64,000 nt of DNA from Talpa occidentalis (GCF_014898055.3 NW_023604295.1:71946301-72010300); one strand, 5' to 3'. Shown: positions 46,746 to 59,994, numbered from the stretch's first letter. The notes: generated by a model from the sequence alone, not told the origin. Numbers and translations are program-made.

Positions 46746-49358
46746 GCCAGTACTTAATAAATTAAATGAAGAGCTAATTATATGTTTAGTGTCTTCTACA
46801 TTTCTCTCTTTCCATTTACCTTTTCTTCTCTACACTCTTTTTCACCAGAAAATAAGGAATTATCTCCAACTATATTGCCACAGAATTTATTTTAACCATA
46901 CTACCAAGCACATGTATTGAAAACAGAAATTTAGTAATTATACATTATACTAGTGTTACTATGTGGTAATTATATGGTTATAATTGATGGAAATGTCATG
47001 GTGATATAGGCTAACTAGGAAAACCCATATTTTATGATATCGGCATGTGCAAAGAAAATAAATGTTGATTTATTATAGTTAGGTGTATTTTTATAGTTAA
47101 GAGCATGTGTGACTATATTTTTCTAGAATGGTTTATGAAGAAAATCCATTTTATGTAATCAAAGAAAAGTTGGATGGGCTACAGTTTAAGTATATAATAT
47201 CATTTCTAATGATTAATCACTTATAAATATTGATAATCCAGCTTATTTTAAAAGACACTCTCTTGGCTGAGCTAGAATTTTAATTTCCAAAAATTAGCTG
47301 GAAACAAACATTGGTAATTAGTTTCTAGTTTGCATAAGCCTCGCTTCACAAATATTTGCTCTTCTAAAGAGTTAGCAATGGGTGTTTGCATATGTACAAG
47401 GATTTGTGGGCAGTAACAGTGAAACTCATTATGACTTTGGTAACTGCCATCATGTATTTTACATGGGCTTCACATTTGATAAAATCCACCTGCTTCTACT
47501 CATCTCATAATAATCCAAATTTGACATTTTGGGGAGTCAATTAATTTTCTCTGGAAAATATCTTCTCACCTGAAGTATGTTGCCAGAGAGGACTATTTTG
47601 TTGTTGCCATAGCTGGAAACAGAGTTCAAGCTGACTTAGAATCTTGAATAAAGAATTTTCCTCATTAGTCTATTAATTAATTAATCAATTAAAATTATAT
47701 TAATTGGAAATGGTTTCTGTTTTAGAGGTAGAGCAAAGCATTCATTCTGAAATCTGGGGGTACAGCCTCTGTCAGTATTTAAAAATAAGCACTTTTGTTG
47801 TTTCTAACTTACTCAAGTTTCCTCATTTTGACAAAAGCTAATCTGGAGCAAAGTTGTCCAAAGTGAGCATATTTACCATAGGGTATTTGCCCTAGAAAAA
47901 AAAAAAAAGATTAGAACTTTTTTTTTTAAATAATTGAGAGAGAGAGAGAGAGTGTGTGTGTGTGTGTCTGTGTCTATATATATACACTACATGCATATTT
48001 ATGTATATGCCATCATTGTTCACAGACATCTCTATATTTGTGTTATAGTAAAATAACATTCTGACAATATTGCATTTATGTAATTTACAAAAATGTAAAT
48101 GGATATTTGAGAGTGTAGTAATTTTTTAACTTATAGGTTTGCAGAAATAAGTTCATTATGGATATAACTATAGATAAAAATATGCTAAATAACAAAAATT
48201 CAGCTGTGTTAATTTTATAGGTGAATTGACTAATCAAATGATGCAAAAATTGAGTAGCATCCTTTCTAGAGAGTAGAAGAGAAATTCAGAAAACTTTACA
48301 AAATGGAAGATTTTTCTAGGCAGAGAGGGCAAAATAAGAGAAGAGGAAATTATTTCAGATTTAGGTAATCTACAAGTGGGAAATGGAAAAATGTCTTGTG
48401 GCAGATTATCTCATCTTCCTTTGGACAATGGACCAGAAAATTCCACACTGACTACAATCCTAGAGGGGTTGACAGCATCGGGGAATTGAAATATTGGTTG
48501 AGTTAGCTATTAAGTCTTGGTTAGGTTTAGCTCAAACATCTCCATTTTGATCCTGTTCTCTTTTTCACAGTATATTAGAAAAATTAAAAAAAAAAAAAAA
48601 GGTTTGGCAACCTAGACAATATGCTTTGCTTACTGTATTATTTGCTACTTTGTCTATCCACAAAAGATTTACAAACATCAAACAAAAGCCTCCTGTGCTG
48701 AATTTCTTTTGGTCACCAAATCTCAGGAGTTACTTTCTGGTATCCCAGCACCCTATTATCCTCCAACAGAAAGCTAAACCTGGGTTCATATTTTCTACCC
48801 CACCCCCCCTCCTTTTTCCATCTTCAAAAGAGGTCTGGTATAAAAATATCGCAAAAGCAAAGGTGATAGTGGGGTGAAATAGTTTTTGCCAATAGAATTT
48901 GTGTGTGAACACCCCATGCACATCTGCTCTTTTCTATTGAACTTAGTTGTGTTTTATCAAATCATCTGAGATTATATTTTTGCCTCATTGGCAACTATGT
49001 GTCCCAGAAATGGGGGTTCACGGTGTCAGGGAAACATGATGAGCAGGATAATACTTAAGTTTTTGATCACTGACGTTTCTTTGTCATATTTTGGCTAGCT
49101 TTGCTGTATGAATTCAATTGGAACCTTTACTATATGAGCACATATTGCTTTCTCAGCCTGGAGTGCTCATACCTGGCCTGGTTAAAATAGGTATCTATGA
49201 CCCCACAGAATGGGTGCATGTCACCTTTATGTAGTCACATCATAGTCTAAACTTACCTCTGTAATCCATCATTCTTCATTTCATTGTTGTATGCTTCAAA
49301 TTTTCTTCTTTACTTGTATATTTAGTATTCAGATTTGTGATACATTTAGAATTTGTTT
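46746..49358. other. unique sequence; candidate conserved block 47230-47720
   Basis: No transposon recognised. 47230-47720 is repeat-free and ends with a dense TAAT cluster at 47671-47707. A (GA)n(GT)n(TA)n microsatellite lies at 47936-47984 after an A-run and T-run, and a poly-A run near 48585. The 83-codon frame at 48626-48877 shows no known domain. Confidence 0.4.
47936..47984. repeat. Compound (GA)n(GT)n microsatellite
   Basis: About eight GA units, then about eight GT units, then a short interrupted TA run. It has the same GA/GT/TA components as 37448-37531 but in a different order. Confidence 0.93.
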
Positions 49359-49866
49359 TTAACAGCTTTATTGAGGTCCAATAGACATATAGTAAAATGC
49401 AGATCTTTGAAAAGTATCATTTGATAAATGTTTACGTAGTATATATCCATGAAACCACCATTTCAATCAAAATAGTAAGCAAAGCCATTATCTCCAAAGT
49501 TTACCCTGCCCCTGATAACCCTTCCAACCTGCGCCTTTCTCTCCACCTGTACAATCACAGATCTGCTTCCTGTGACTTTAGTTTTCATTTTATAGAATTT
49601 CATCACAATAGATGATGGTGCATGTATTTCTTTTTCTGACTTCTCTCACTTGGTGTAATTATTTTGAGATTTGTCAATATTGTGATGTATGTCAATAGTT
49701 ATTTCTTCATATTTCAAAATAATATTCTATTGGATGAAATATTGTAATTCGTTTAGCCATTCACCTAGTGGTTGTTTGTAAGTATTGGTTATTAAAAATA
49801 AAACAGCTAACATTCACATAGGAACTTAAATATTTTATTGTGGCTAACTTAATGTGATATCTACAC

Positions 49867-49926
49867 ATGATATTGCCCACTTAAAAATGGAGAGTTCATA
49901 ACCCATTTTTAAGTGGGCAATATCAT
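49867..49926. repeat. 24-bp perfect inverted repeat with 12-nt loop
   Basis: The left arm at 49867-49890 (starting atgatattgcccac, ending aaaaatgg) is the exact reverse complement of 49903-49926; the loop is agagttcataac. It sits inside a roughly 175-bp segment that interrupts the old L1 at 49359-50960. A transcript from either strand would fold into a strong hairpin of pre-miRNA-like size, but no expression evidence is available. Confidence 0.95.
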
Positions 49927-50312
49927 ATTAAGTATAGAGTTGAGGTTGTATAGAAGAACCTGAGACTTACTAATCTTACATAATGGAGACTTTATGCCAA
50001 ATATATTTTTTGGGGGTGAGTACCTAAGATTTGAATGACTGATTAACAAGGTAATATGTAACTTACTATAACTAAGTTAATAGACTGTTTTTTGAAGTGA
50101 TTTTATCATTTTTCATTCCCACCATTGCAGTTTGAGATTTTCAGATGTTCTATACTTTATCAATTCTGAATCTTTTAAATTTTAAATATTTGGATAAATG
50201 TGTAAAATTATCTCATTGAATTCTAATTTTCAATAACTAAACATGTAGAAAAGTTTTTAATTCTGCTAATTCATTACTTTTACATCTTCTTTGATGAGAT
50301 GTTTATTAAAAC

Positions 50313-50569
50313 ATTTTTTAAAGATTTATTTATTTATGCCCAGAAGTGCTGGGGTATAGGCCAGAGGTGTGGGGTGAGAGGATTCACCAGAGACAGAGTG
50401 GGGAACAGAACAGGTGGATTGACTGAAATACACTGCTGAGGTGAGCAGTGGGTGAGACAGGAGAGGTCTGCTGTGCTGTGTGGGTCAGCTCCCTGGCCAG
50501 GGATTGAAGCAGTGGATGTGGATAGCTTCATAGTGCTGAGACTTAAACCCTTCCGCCACCAGGGAAGCC
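50313..50569 (-). mobile_element. tRNA-derived SINE, older subfamily, nested in old L1
   Basis: Flanked by ttattaaaac at 50303-50312 and 50570-50579. It carries ggggtataggccagaggtgt and gactgaaatacactgctgag, the older signature, and its tRNA head has several substitutions (cagggaagcc). Confidence 0.9.
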
Positions 50570-50960
50570 TTATTAAAACTTTTTTTTTTTTTTTGTGGCA
50601 CACTTTTGTTTTGGTTTGCTCGTTTTCATATTGTTGATTTTTGACAATCCTTACTATGTTCTGGATACATGTCCTTTCTCAGATATATGATTTGCAAATA
50701 TTTTCTCCCATTCTGCAACTGGCATTTTAGCCGCTCTGCTCAACAATATCCTTTGAAGAGTAGAGGTTGTTAATTGGTCAGAGTCCAATTAATTATTTTT
50801 AATGGATAGTGATTTTAGTGTTAGCTTAAAAAAATCTTTGCCGACATGAGCAACACAAAATTTTTCTTCTAACATGTCCCCTAGTTTTATAATTGTAGGT
50901 TTACATTTAAATATGTGATTCATATATAGCTGTCTTTCAAAGTTCTTTTAAAATACAGCT

Positions 50961-51468
50961 ATCCACTGAAAAATATTTTTGAGTTTTGTTGCTACATGTA
51001 TTTAGTTTACTAGTGAAATAGCTTGATCTTTTAAGTTCTTGTTGTTAATCTGCATTAGTTGGAACCAGAGTAGCATTGGTCTGATTAATTTTTCCCACAA
51101 CTGCGACAAAAGAAGAAGAAGATACAGTTCTGAGGTCTTAACCTGATGCCTTCTGAGTTACGGGATATTTTACTGTATTTAGTGAGAACAGGGACCCTTC
51201 TGGGCATTGCTTGAGGTATTGCCACTTCTAGTCCTTCCTGGCAGTTCCGTTTTGACCTCTGGTAATTTCTTCTCATTTCAATACTCATTTGACAAATGGA
51301 AGATAACTTCCTGCAGATCTCTGGAACTCTTTTATTTACAGCTGCTTCTCCTTGGCACTCTGCCCTGCAAATTCTAGCTAACTGATTTTCCCCTTAGTCC
51401 TCAATTCATGGTGCTCATCCTCTCTCACCCTCAAGGCTCTTCTGGGGTTTTCTCTCTCCCTGCCCCAT
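50961..51468. other. unique sequence
   Basis: No element recognised; the weak old L1 signal fades by about 50960. Confidence 0.4.
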
Positions 51469-51483
51469 AGCCCCAGGTAATTC

Positions 51484-51760
51484 CTTTTTTTTTTTTTAAA
51501 GATTTATTTATCTATGCATTCAAGAACTGGGGTACAGGCCAGAGGTGTGGGGGGTGAGAGGATTCACCAGAGACAGAGTAGGGACAAGAACAGGCAGGTC
51601 TACTGAAATACACTGCTGAGGGGAGCAGCGAGTGAGACAGGAGAGGTCTCCTGCACCATGGGGGTAGCTCCCTGGCTGGCCAGGGATTGAACTAGCGCTG
51701 TAGAGGCTGAGGACAGCTTCACAGTGCTGTGCTCAACCCCTTGCACTACCAGGGAGGCCC
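51484..51760 (-). mobile_element. tRNA-derived SINE, older subfamily
   Basis: Flanked by agccccaggtaattc (51469-51483) and agccccaggaaattc (51761-51775), a 15-bp target duplication with one mismatch. It has the older-subfamily ggggtacaggccagaggtgt signature. Confidence 0.92.
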
Positions 51761-51775
51761 AGCCCCAGGAAATTC

Positions 51776-54700
51776 TGTCCAGACAGTAAACTGAAGCAAT
51801 TATGAGTTTCACCTCATTGATTTAATGTATATCATGGATCACTCCTTCATTACCTACAATTCAAAGTATTGAAAACTACATTTTTTTTTTTTATGTTTTG
51901 TTCATATTTTTGTTTTGTTTTTCATAGTAGGGTATATATATAATCCCCATAAGTCTGTCTTGATTGATGGATGTGGAAACCTTCATACTCATTTCTAAAT
52001 GCTGGCATTCTTATTTTACTAGAAACTATACCAGAAACTCTCAACTCCTCAGAATTTAAAATTGTGGTCTTTTATCATTGCCTACCCATTAGTTAGTATA
52101 ACATGTGGAACATGAAAGCAACTCTCTTAAATTTTTACTGAGTCACAGATATGGAATTACTTGCATATGTAATTACATGAAGGCATTTTTGTATGTATTG
52201 ATATCAGAATACTCTTGACTGATGGACCGGTAGTACCACTGAGGTAGAGTGACTTAGTTATCGATTAAAAAGCAAACACTTGGTTATAAAGACACTGGTA
52301 AACATATGCAAAAAAGTAAGGACAGATAAAGACCTAGGGGAGATCCTGACTAAATTAAAAATAAGAAAGAGGTAGTTCTGATAATATGCCTCTAGAAAGT
52401 ATATAAGTACAGGTACTGAATTTAAGACAATTAAGGTGCCTCTGGACTTCATGCTTGTGGTCCCAAAGCCTTCTCCAGGGTTTGATGAGAGCTTCAAGGG
52501 ACTCTTGCTCTAAGAAATGCAGGTGCCCCCACCCCACCTGCAGATGAATGGCTGCTAGGAATGCTCTAGACCAGGCCCCACCCTAATCTACTTTGCCAGT
52601 TTCCTGAGTCTGCCAAGGGGTTCAGAACATCCCCCTTTTTTGTCAATTAATTTGTATGCTTATATTGTCATAATGTGGATTCCCCTCAATAAATTCATTG
52701 TAGTTATGCACTTGGCTTGAATATAAGGGAAAACCTTTCTGTTTCCCTGAATGTTAGCTCTTTTGAGATTCAAAATTTATATAACAGAAACCAACTTCAA
52801 AGTGTGATCTTATCTATTTCTCTGACTTAATAGTTTTTAAATTTATGCCCAGGAAGCATTGATATGTCATGGAAGTGCTACAGGGGCCATATGGGTTTGG
52901 GCTGACACACAAGGGAAAAAAAAATTATGGACAGTAGGCTAATCTCATTTACTCCATCTTATTTACATTCTGAATTTCTATATAAAGGTTATTCCAAGGA
53001 GTAATTTCAGTGATTTATAGGAAAATATGAAAAATAACTACCTTGAAATACTGCATTTCCAAGGGTTATTTATATTTAACAGATTGCATTTAAGAGGAAA
53101 CTTCTAAATTGACTTAATGCACACAGCATCTATTTTGAATTGGAAGATTTGGGGCTAAAGGATTTGCTAGAATCATGCCACTTAGGTAAATGCTTTCACT
53201 AGTCATCAAATTCAATTATGTTCATTAAAAAGGGAACTAATGAATGGGTTATCTGTAACTGAATTTCATTTTGATTAAAAGAAATTCAACTATGCTGGTT
53301 CCTTCTTTTAAAATAACAATAAACAACAGAAAAATTTTCTATAAATGACAGAATAGAAAACCTCTTCAATGTGAGGTTGTAGTGAATAAGACAAAGAATT
53401 CTATAAGAAACCAGTTAAAATCATTTATAAAATTGCTCTAATACTTCTTGTGTAGAAAGCTGGAAAATGGAAGTGAAAATGCCATTTCTGGAGAAACAAC
53501 ATATCAGAAAAACTGTTGTTCAAATTGTGTAATGAATAGGAATTAGTACCAAGGCAAAGCTATACTCTTGGGCGTCTGAGTTTTGCCTGATGTCAGACAT
53601 TGCCTAGAATTCTGGTGTTCTTTAGTGGGTTTTTTTGTTTGTTTGTTTGTTTAAGCAACACTTACATCAGCTATTTATTTTATATTGCCTGAGTGTAATA
53701 AAATGTGGTTGTAAGAAAATATGGTAACTTTGTTATTGCTATTTGACGATGAAAGATTTGCCAAAATAAAAGAATCTTTGAATATCAGTAATTTATGTCA
53801 AAATTTCCTCAGAAAGACCCATGCATTAGTGATGTTTATTTTTTTTCTAGTTCAACATCAATGACCTACTTAGACCATTGGTCGGGGTTTACGGGAAAAA
53901 GAGTGTTTTTATCACAAAAGCCAATGATAGCTTTTGACATCTGTGCTAGATCTATTTCCTACCTGCTGTGCTTAATTTCAGAATTCAGTTCTATCATTAA
54001 AATAAAAACCTTGTTGGCTTTTCCATCAATGTGCCACATTATATCAATTTTCTCCAGGAATCATGTACAATTTCTAGGCACCACTGCCCCTGCACTTACT
54101 TGGAATTTTGAATCTTGCTACTTTACTGTATGAATTGAACTTGTGTATTATAAGATGACACGTGACTGTGAAAATGCATTATTTCTTGACTTCCCCAACT
54201 CAAGGACTAGAATGACCTATTTCTCCCACATCCTTGTTGCACTTATTTGTCATTCCTCTCTCATTCCATAGAGACTGTTTCTGGGAGAGAACAGATCAGT
54301 AGGTTTGTGCAAGATAACTTCTCCATCAAAGCCTGCTGTCATGGACAAAGTGGGTTTGGACATGCAGACTGAGTACACATTTCCATGTCATCCTCCATCG
54401 TGTGCTGTCTCTTAAACTTCAGTTTTAAATGGCAGCTACAAATATTAACTCAGAGCCATCATTCAGTAGCTGAGTGACTATAACACACATGTAAGCATCC
54501 TTAGGAGTCTATTGCTAGAATTATGAGGGTTTTGATATTAATGAGAGACATAGGGATGATCCCTCCAATCTTGGAGAAGAGGATCAACTGGTATATGGAA
54601 ACAATATTTCCTCTTCATGGATCTGCTTTGTAGCTACACTTAATAATTGTATTTCTGAGAACATGTTTACTAATTATGAGAAAAACAGGTGCTGTTTATC

Positions 54701-54969
54701 ATGCCCCATCTTTGATTCTCTGCTGGACTATGGTAGCTCCATCATTCGGATTCCTAAGGCAGAAATATGGGTAACATACTACACATGCCAGGTGACTAAA
54801 TTCACTCTTTTTTTACGTTGACAAATATATTTTATATACAATGTGTCTTCTTCCATTCCCATGGTTATATTTTCTTTCAGAGCATCATCTGAAGTCTGCA
54901 ATAGACTTTCTGATTTATTTCTTTTCTCACTCTTTAGTGACCCTGGAGAGATTTTGTAAAAGGCAAATA
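51776..54969. other. about 3.2 kb of unique sequence
   Basis: A (TTTG)n patch lies at about 53631-53653. The 112-codon plus frame at 53795-54133 is the longest unexplained frame on this stretch; it begins at an ordinary ATG, shows no domain or transmembrane pattern that I trust, and is treated as chance. 52520-52620 is locally GC-richer without a recognised element. Confidence 0.4.
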
Positions 54970-55115
54970 TCAGGTTACTTCCCTGCTAAAAAATCTGAGA
55001 TTCCCCATCATACTGTACAGGCTTAGGAGTGGGAAACGGGAAGTGGAATGTGTGCAAAACTTTCCAAATGATTCGGACATATGACTCCCTTCCTGGATTG
55101 AGAATCAATGACCTA
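54970..55115 (+). mobile_element. hAT-Charlie MER5-like fragment
   Basis: The order aatctgagattccccatcat, ggcttaggagtgggaaacgg, aaatgattcggacatatgac, ggattgagaatcaatgac resembles the right half of MER5A (actctggggtggggcc... ggtgattctgatgcaca... gtttgagaaccactg). It is old and non-coding. Confidence 0.5.
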
Positions 55116-55124
55116 CAAGATAAT

Positions 55125-55290
55125 AACAGCTAACGATTATTATCAGGCAGTATTTTGAATGCTATAGATATATTTAGCCATTTAATGTTTACAAATATCA
55201 TATAGGTGTAACCTTTAGGTCTATTTTATTGATGAGAAAACTAGAACACAACAAGGATAAGTAATTTTTCTAAGATGTCAAAATGTGTTA
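55125..55290 (-). mobile_element. MIR SINE
   Basis: Read on the plus strand: taacagctaacgattattat, cagtattttgaatgctatag, catttaatgtttacaaatat, ggtctattttattgatgaga, aaactagaacacaacaagga, taagtaatttttctaagatg. This is the reverse-complement order of MIR (aatagctaacatttattgag... cattttacagatgaggaaac... taagtaacttgcccaaggtc). It is one of the better preserved MIR copies here. Confidence 0.75.
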
Positions 55291-56885
55291 ATAGAAGAAA
55301 CAAGAAGCAGTTACTAGACATTTGCTCCTCAGCTCTATTTAGTTACATTTACTCCTGTAGGACGTTCTCATTTCTTGCTTCTTCTACGTAAATACTAGTG
55401 ATGTGTATAATATATCTGATGTATTCCTTATCTCCAAACTTTCAATATTTTTAAAATTCCTCAAGTTACTCTGGGAATCATAGAAAAAGGACAAATTTAA
55501 TCATAAGGTAAGCGTGAAAGATTTTTAATCTTAGAATTATTTGTTGAAGCAGTTAATGAAAACCCTGGTAAAACAATAACAAAATAAGATAATTTCCTAA
55601 CCTACTAGATACCTTAAGCTTGAAGCTAATTGAGGGTAAAGGGATTATCAAGGGACATGCCGATGGGAAACTGGAGTTGATAAAATGTATTGAAATGCAT
55701 AATATTAAATTTTGAGAAGAGATATATTTCCTTGGATTTTTGTCTCTTTAGTAAAAGATGATGAAGTAGACAGAGATTAAATAGAAGTCTTCCTATCAGA
55801 AATAACTAGGAGACTTAAGTTCTCTAAAAGGTAAGTTACTGTTGATGAAAGGAGTAATAATTCAGTACAGTAAATCAAGGAAACAGGACAATGCACATCT
55901 GGGAAAAATAAGAAAAAAAAAAAGCAGGATGCCTCACATGTCTGAGAATGAGAGTCTGTGTTTGGCAAAAATGCTAAATAGGAAACTTTCAGTGCTATGA
56001 TGGCTCACATAAAAGAACTTGTTGAGAAGAGATTGATGCATGGCCATTCTAATCATTTTATAGGCGATGTGTCTACCCTTTCAAATATTGTGGTAGTTTT
56101 GCTCAACTATTGCTGTTCTTAAATTTCTGGTCATTTTATCTGGAATATTTAGAAGAATGACCACACACAGTAAAAGATAACTTTTGATTTGCATATTATG
56201 TACAGCAGCACAAAACACATTTGGAAGCTTTATGAAGAGAATGGGAAGATGTTTCTAGGAAATTAGGAGTGGCAAACACTTAATAATTGTCAAGTACCTA
56301 TTCCTACATCTTGAAACAGGCTATGGAAAATAACACTGACGTTCTTTTTCATGCACAGGCACCACACTTTCTTTTTAACCAATTTTCCAATTCGTTATTA
56401 ATTTAGAATGTAAAATAGTAAAAAGGGGATACATAGATCACAGTTAATAATTTCTTCCTTGTTAACTCACCTTACTTAGGTTTAAAATTGTTCCACTTTG
56501 ATTTCATCTGTTATATTTCAAGAATATCACCATCATGGTTAAGAAAGACCTTCTGTGCTACCATCTCTTGTAGAGTGGTTGGAGTATAAAAAGCACATTA
56601 TTAATTTTTTTTTAGAAAAACATTAGGGAACTATAACTTAAATAGCATAAATATGCTGGTTTTGTGTAGAATTCAATACAATTTAGCATATACACCATTG
56701 TACAGGCATCACTACAATCTAATTTTACAATAGTTCTGTCACCTAAGAAGAAAGCTTGTGTCCATTTATAGTCATTTCCCTTTCCTGGATGACAACTCAT
56801 CTTACTCTACATTAGCATATATATTTGTGTGTGTATAATATACAATGTGTGTGTGTGTATAATATAAAATGGGAAAAATGATAGT
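55291..56885. other. unique sequence
   Basis: Nothing definite. A short GT/TA patch lies at 56826-56862. Short minus frames at 55777 and 56612 have no family. Confidence 0.4.
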
Positions 56886-56889
56886 ATAC

Positions 56890-56970
56890 TTGTCTTGTAA
56901 GCTTTTAGGGGAATTAAATATATGGATGTGCACACAGTTCTTAGAATGCTGCTTGGCATAATAGTTGCAC
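56890..56970 (+). mobile_element. MIR 3' end fragment
   Basis: The order ggggaattaaatatatggat, gtgcacacagttcttagaat, gctgcttggcataatagttg follows the MIR 3' end (gaggattaaatgagataatg... gcttagcacagtgcctggca). It is immediately followed by a SINE insertion. Confidence 0.6.
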
Positions 56971-56984
56971 TGCATAAAATTTTA

Positions 56985-57245
56985 TTTTTTTAAAGATTTA
57001 TTTATTTATACAAGCACTGGGTACAATCAGAAGTGTGGGAGGGTGAGAGAATTCACCAGAGCCAAAGTGGGGAACGGAACAGGCACACTGACGAAGTACA
57101 CTGCTGAGGGGAGCAGCGGGCACTGCAGGAGAGGTCTGCACACCATGTGGGAGCCTTGCCGGTGGCCAGGGATCGAACCTGAGCTGCAGAGGCTGCGGGC
57201 AGCTCCGCAGGCCCACGTTCAAATGCTGCGCCACCGGGGAGGCCC
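56985..57245 (-). mobile_element. tRNA-derived SINE, young subfamily
   Basis: Flanked by tgcataaaatttta at 56971-56984 and 57246-57259, a perfect 14-bp target duplication. Body blocks aatcagaagtgtgggagggt and gacgaagtacactgctgagg place it with the young group although some CpGs are lost. The 95-codon plus frame is a read-through. Confidence 0.94.
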
Positions 57246-57259
57246 TGCATAAAATTTTA

Positions 57260-59994
57260 AATCATTAGTTTGATTATTAGGACATCGTTAAAATAAAGGG
57301 AAATAAGTTGATCAGGATTGTGAATCCAGGAGAATTGATACTGTTTTCCTAGGTGTGATCAGTGAAATAAAAATCTCTTTCAAATAGAAAACTCAGAGTT
57401 CAGTCAGCTCTTGTAGACATAAACTTGCCACATTTGTGAATGACCACTTCCTATATCAGAAATTCAAGAATAAATTATTTTTTCATGAAAAGTGGGAATA
57501 ATGTAATTTTTTTTTTCCTGGGAACCTTATAACTTTTCTTTCCTTCCTGTGAATTATGTGGGTGATTCCCTTACTGGGAAAAATTTGACTCCATAATAGA
57601 GGAAAAGATTCAAGTGGATATGGATGAAAATAGCACCATTTTCTCCATTATAACAACAAAACCAAAGAATGTCCTTTAAAAAAAGTCCTGTTCCAAGGCC
57701 AATTTCTGCAGCACACTTCAAAATAATCTCTATTCATCAACCACTCTGTCACTTCCAATAGATTTTTTTTTTTCAAAACTAAGTAAAATGGCTTATTTAC
57801 TCCAGACTTGTCCTGTGAAATCTAAGTTGGCTGACCAATCTGTCTGTCTCACAACCTTAGCAGGTGGGAAAAACTTCAGGGGCGGTTGGTGTTATATTTC
57901 TCAAGTGACTGCAAAATAGGAGTACCCTTGAAAGATGAGCATTCCTTTTGCTTGTCTTTTTCTTGGAACAATGCTGACAGCCTGCTGTCTAACCATGGTA
58001 AAACTTTCTAATACCTTCTCTAACACTGAAATGGAAAATAAGGGAAATACATCAATTTCTAATGAAAAATTGCCATTTACAATGAAGCCACATTTTTCTG
58101 GGTAATCCAAAGTGTGTGTTTATTCTGTAGTACGTAAAATGAATCTCTCAAGGAATGGCTTGGATGCTGGTCGTGTTAATTACTTGAATAGCTGCTCTGT
58201 TTTGAAAATTTTATATTAAAAAAAGCAATCACTGGTACATTAGAAGGGGTATGCAAAGTGAATCTTTATGCTGTATCTTGATTTCAATTAAAATCTTACA
58301 TGTTTAGAAAAGGCTCTAAATATCGAGGTCCATAGTTACTGACTTTTACAACGTGTTTCAATTCATCTAATTTCTTTTATTCAATGCTGTCAATAATCTG
58401 CTATTAGAAGTGTTTGAAAGTGGTAGTGACTTTAGTAGAATATCTTATGCATGTCATATATCCCTTCACAAGGTATTCAACATCATTTCACTAGGACAAT
58501 TTTTTTATATTATGTGGTTATACATTATTTTAAAAGTACTTGCAATGTCATCATCTAAATAACAGGTCTGGCTACCATCTGTCTTGATTTCTTTTTAATT
58601 AAACACTTAAACAATCTCAAAATGAATGTCACCTTTCGGATTCTATAATTTGGGGATCAGTAATTTTCTTACTGACATATCTTAGCCTTCAAAAATTTTT
58701 CAGTAAGAATTTCTATTTTTGAATTCATTTGAAATAGGAAGACAGGTAACCAGATAGCTTTTTTTCCCCCCAGTAGTTCAACACATCAACAAAAGAAAAA
58801 TAAAAACTAGTTAACTTTGTTTTTTTAAGAGAATTGATATGAGGTAGAGTTTTTTAGTAGTCAGTAACATTACCCATGTAACTGACCAAAGGGAAAGCCC
58901 AGAAAAAATCATAATCAGACAATTATAGAACTATAACTGGGAGAGTCCTATCGCCAATCATTCAATGAACAATGTTGGGTCAAGTGATTCATACTTAGTG
59001 AAAATTATATATCATGGTCACCTTATGCAAAATAACTTTACATGGATTGATATTTTAAGTATAAAAGTAAAACTAAAACCTTAAAAGTGATGAACATCAA
59101 CCTAATGTTTTATTGTAGCAATGCTTTCCACACATGAGAAGCAAAACCCACTATAAATCATAAAAACGGAGATTGAGATATTTAATCATAAAATATAAAA
59201 ATTTACAAATAGATTATCCCAAAGAAAAGTAAGTGAAAATGCTGAAATGAGGAAAGTAGGAGAAAAATGGAGAAGTAATCATATTCTTGACTATGAGGAG
59301 ATATCATAAGTCAATGAAAATGAAAAAATGCATTAACGATGGGTAAATTTTTGATATAATATGCAGAAGAATAAACATGAGATATGTTCTAAATCAATAA
59401 TCAAAAATCAACTTTTAATATTGTGATGTCACTGTGTCTTATCAATTTGGTAGAATTTTTATTGTTTTAAAATAGTACTCTTGGTTAATGTGGGAATAAC
59501 TGGGTATTGTTACAAATTGCTAGTAAATGTAAATTAGTTAAAATTTTGTAGAGGACAATTTAATAAATTGTAAAAACTATTCAAAATGTTAGCAAGGTAA
59601 GTATAATTCTAAAAATTTAATGATAAAGATATTTATAGAAGTGTTTTAATGATAGCAAAGAAACAAAATATTAAAAATATAAGATATATCGGTAGCTTGT
59701 AACACATAGAAGGCACATGTATACATGTTAGGAACTATGTTTTGGAAGTGTTATTTAAGTGGAAAATGTGTTGGCTGAAAAAAAAAATTAGTTACAAATA
59801 GCATATAAATTATCCTAAATTAAAAAAAAAAAGGCTGAAAATATGTCCTCCAAAATATTTTTAACAGTTTTTCTTTGTAAAATGATTATGGATGGTTTTA
59901 ATTTCCTTCTTTAGATTTGTTGATTCCAAATTTTATAGATAAAGTATCATTATTTAAGGAAAAATGCAAAAACTATAATATGACTTAGGTAGGT
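57260..59994. other. unique sequence; candidate conserved block 57660-58450
   Basis: No transposon recognised. 57660-58450 is repeat-poor with evenly mixed composition and may be conserved non-coding DNA. 58700-59990 is AT-rich with A-runs at about 59778 and 59820. Confidence 0.4.

Larger units (their letters stand above)
49359..50960 (-). mobile_element. Old L1 (L1M-like), minus strand, with insertions
   Basis: The left end tttaacagctttattgaggt is the classic reversed 3' end of an old mammalian L1. ORF2 3' sequence in reverse follows: tttctgacttctctcacttg, atattctattggatgaaata, cattcacctagtggttgttt, then after an insert tgggggtgagtacctaagat, cattcccaccattgcagttt, and after the SINE gttctggatacatgtccttt, gatttgcaaatattttctcc, cattctgcaact. 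It is interrupted by an unassigned segment at about 49822-49996 and by the SINE at 50313-50569. No open frame survives. Confidence 0.75.

Noticed and set aside
49867..49926. Bacterial-style terminator hairpin
   Set aside because: Eukaryotic context; the hairpin is reported instead as an inverted repeat of unknown origin.
53795..54133. 112-codon plus-strand open frame
   Set aside because: No family resemblance and no gene structure around it.
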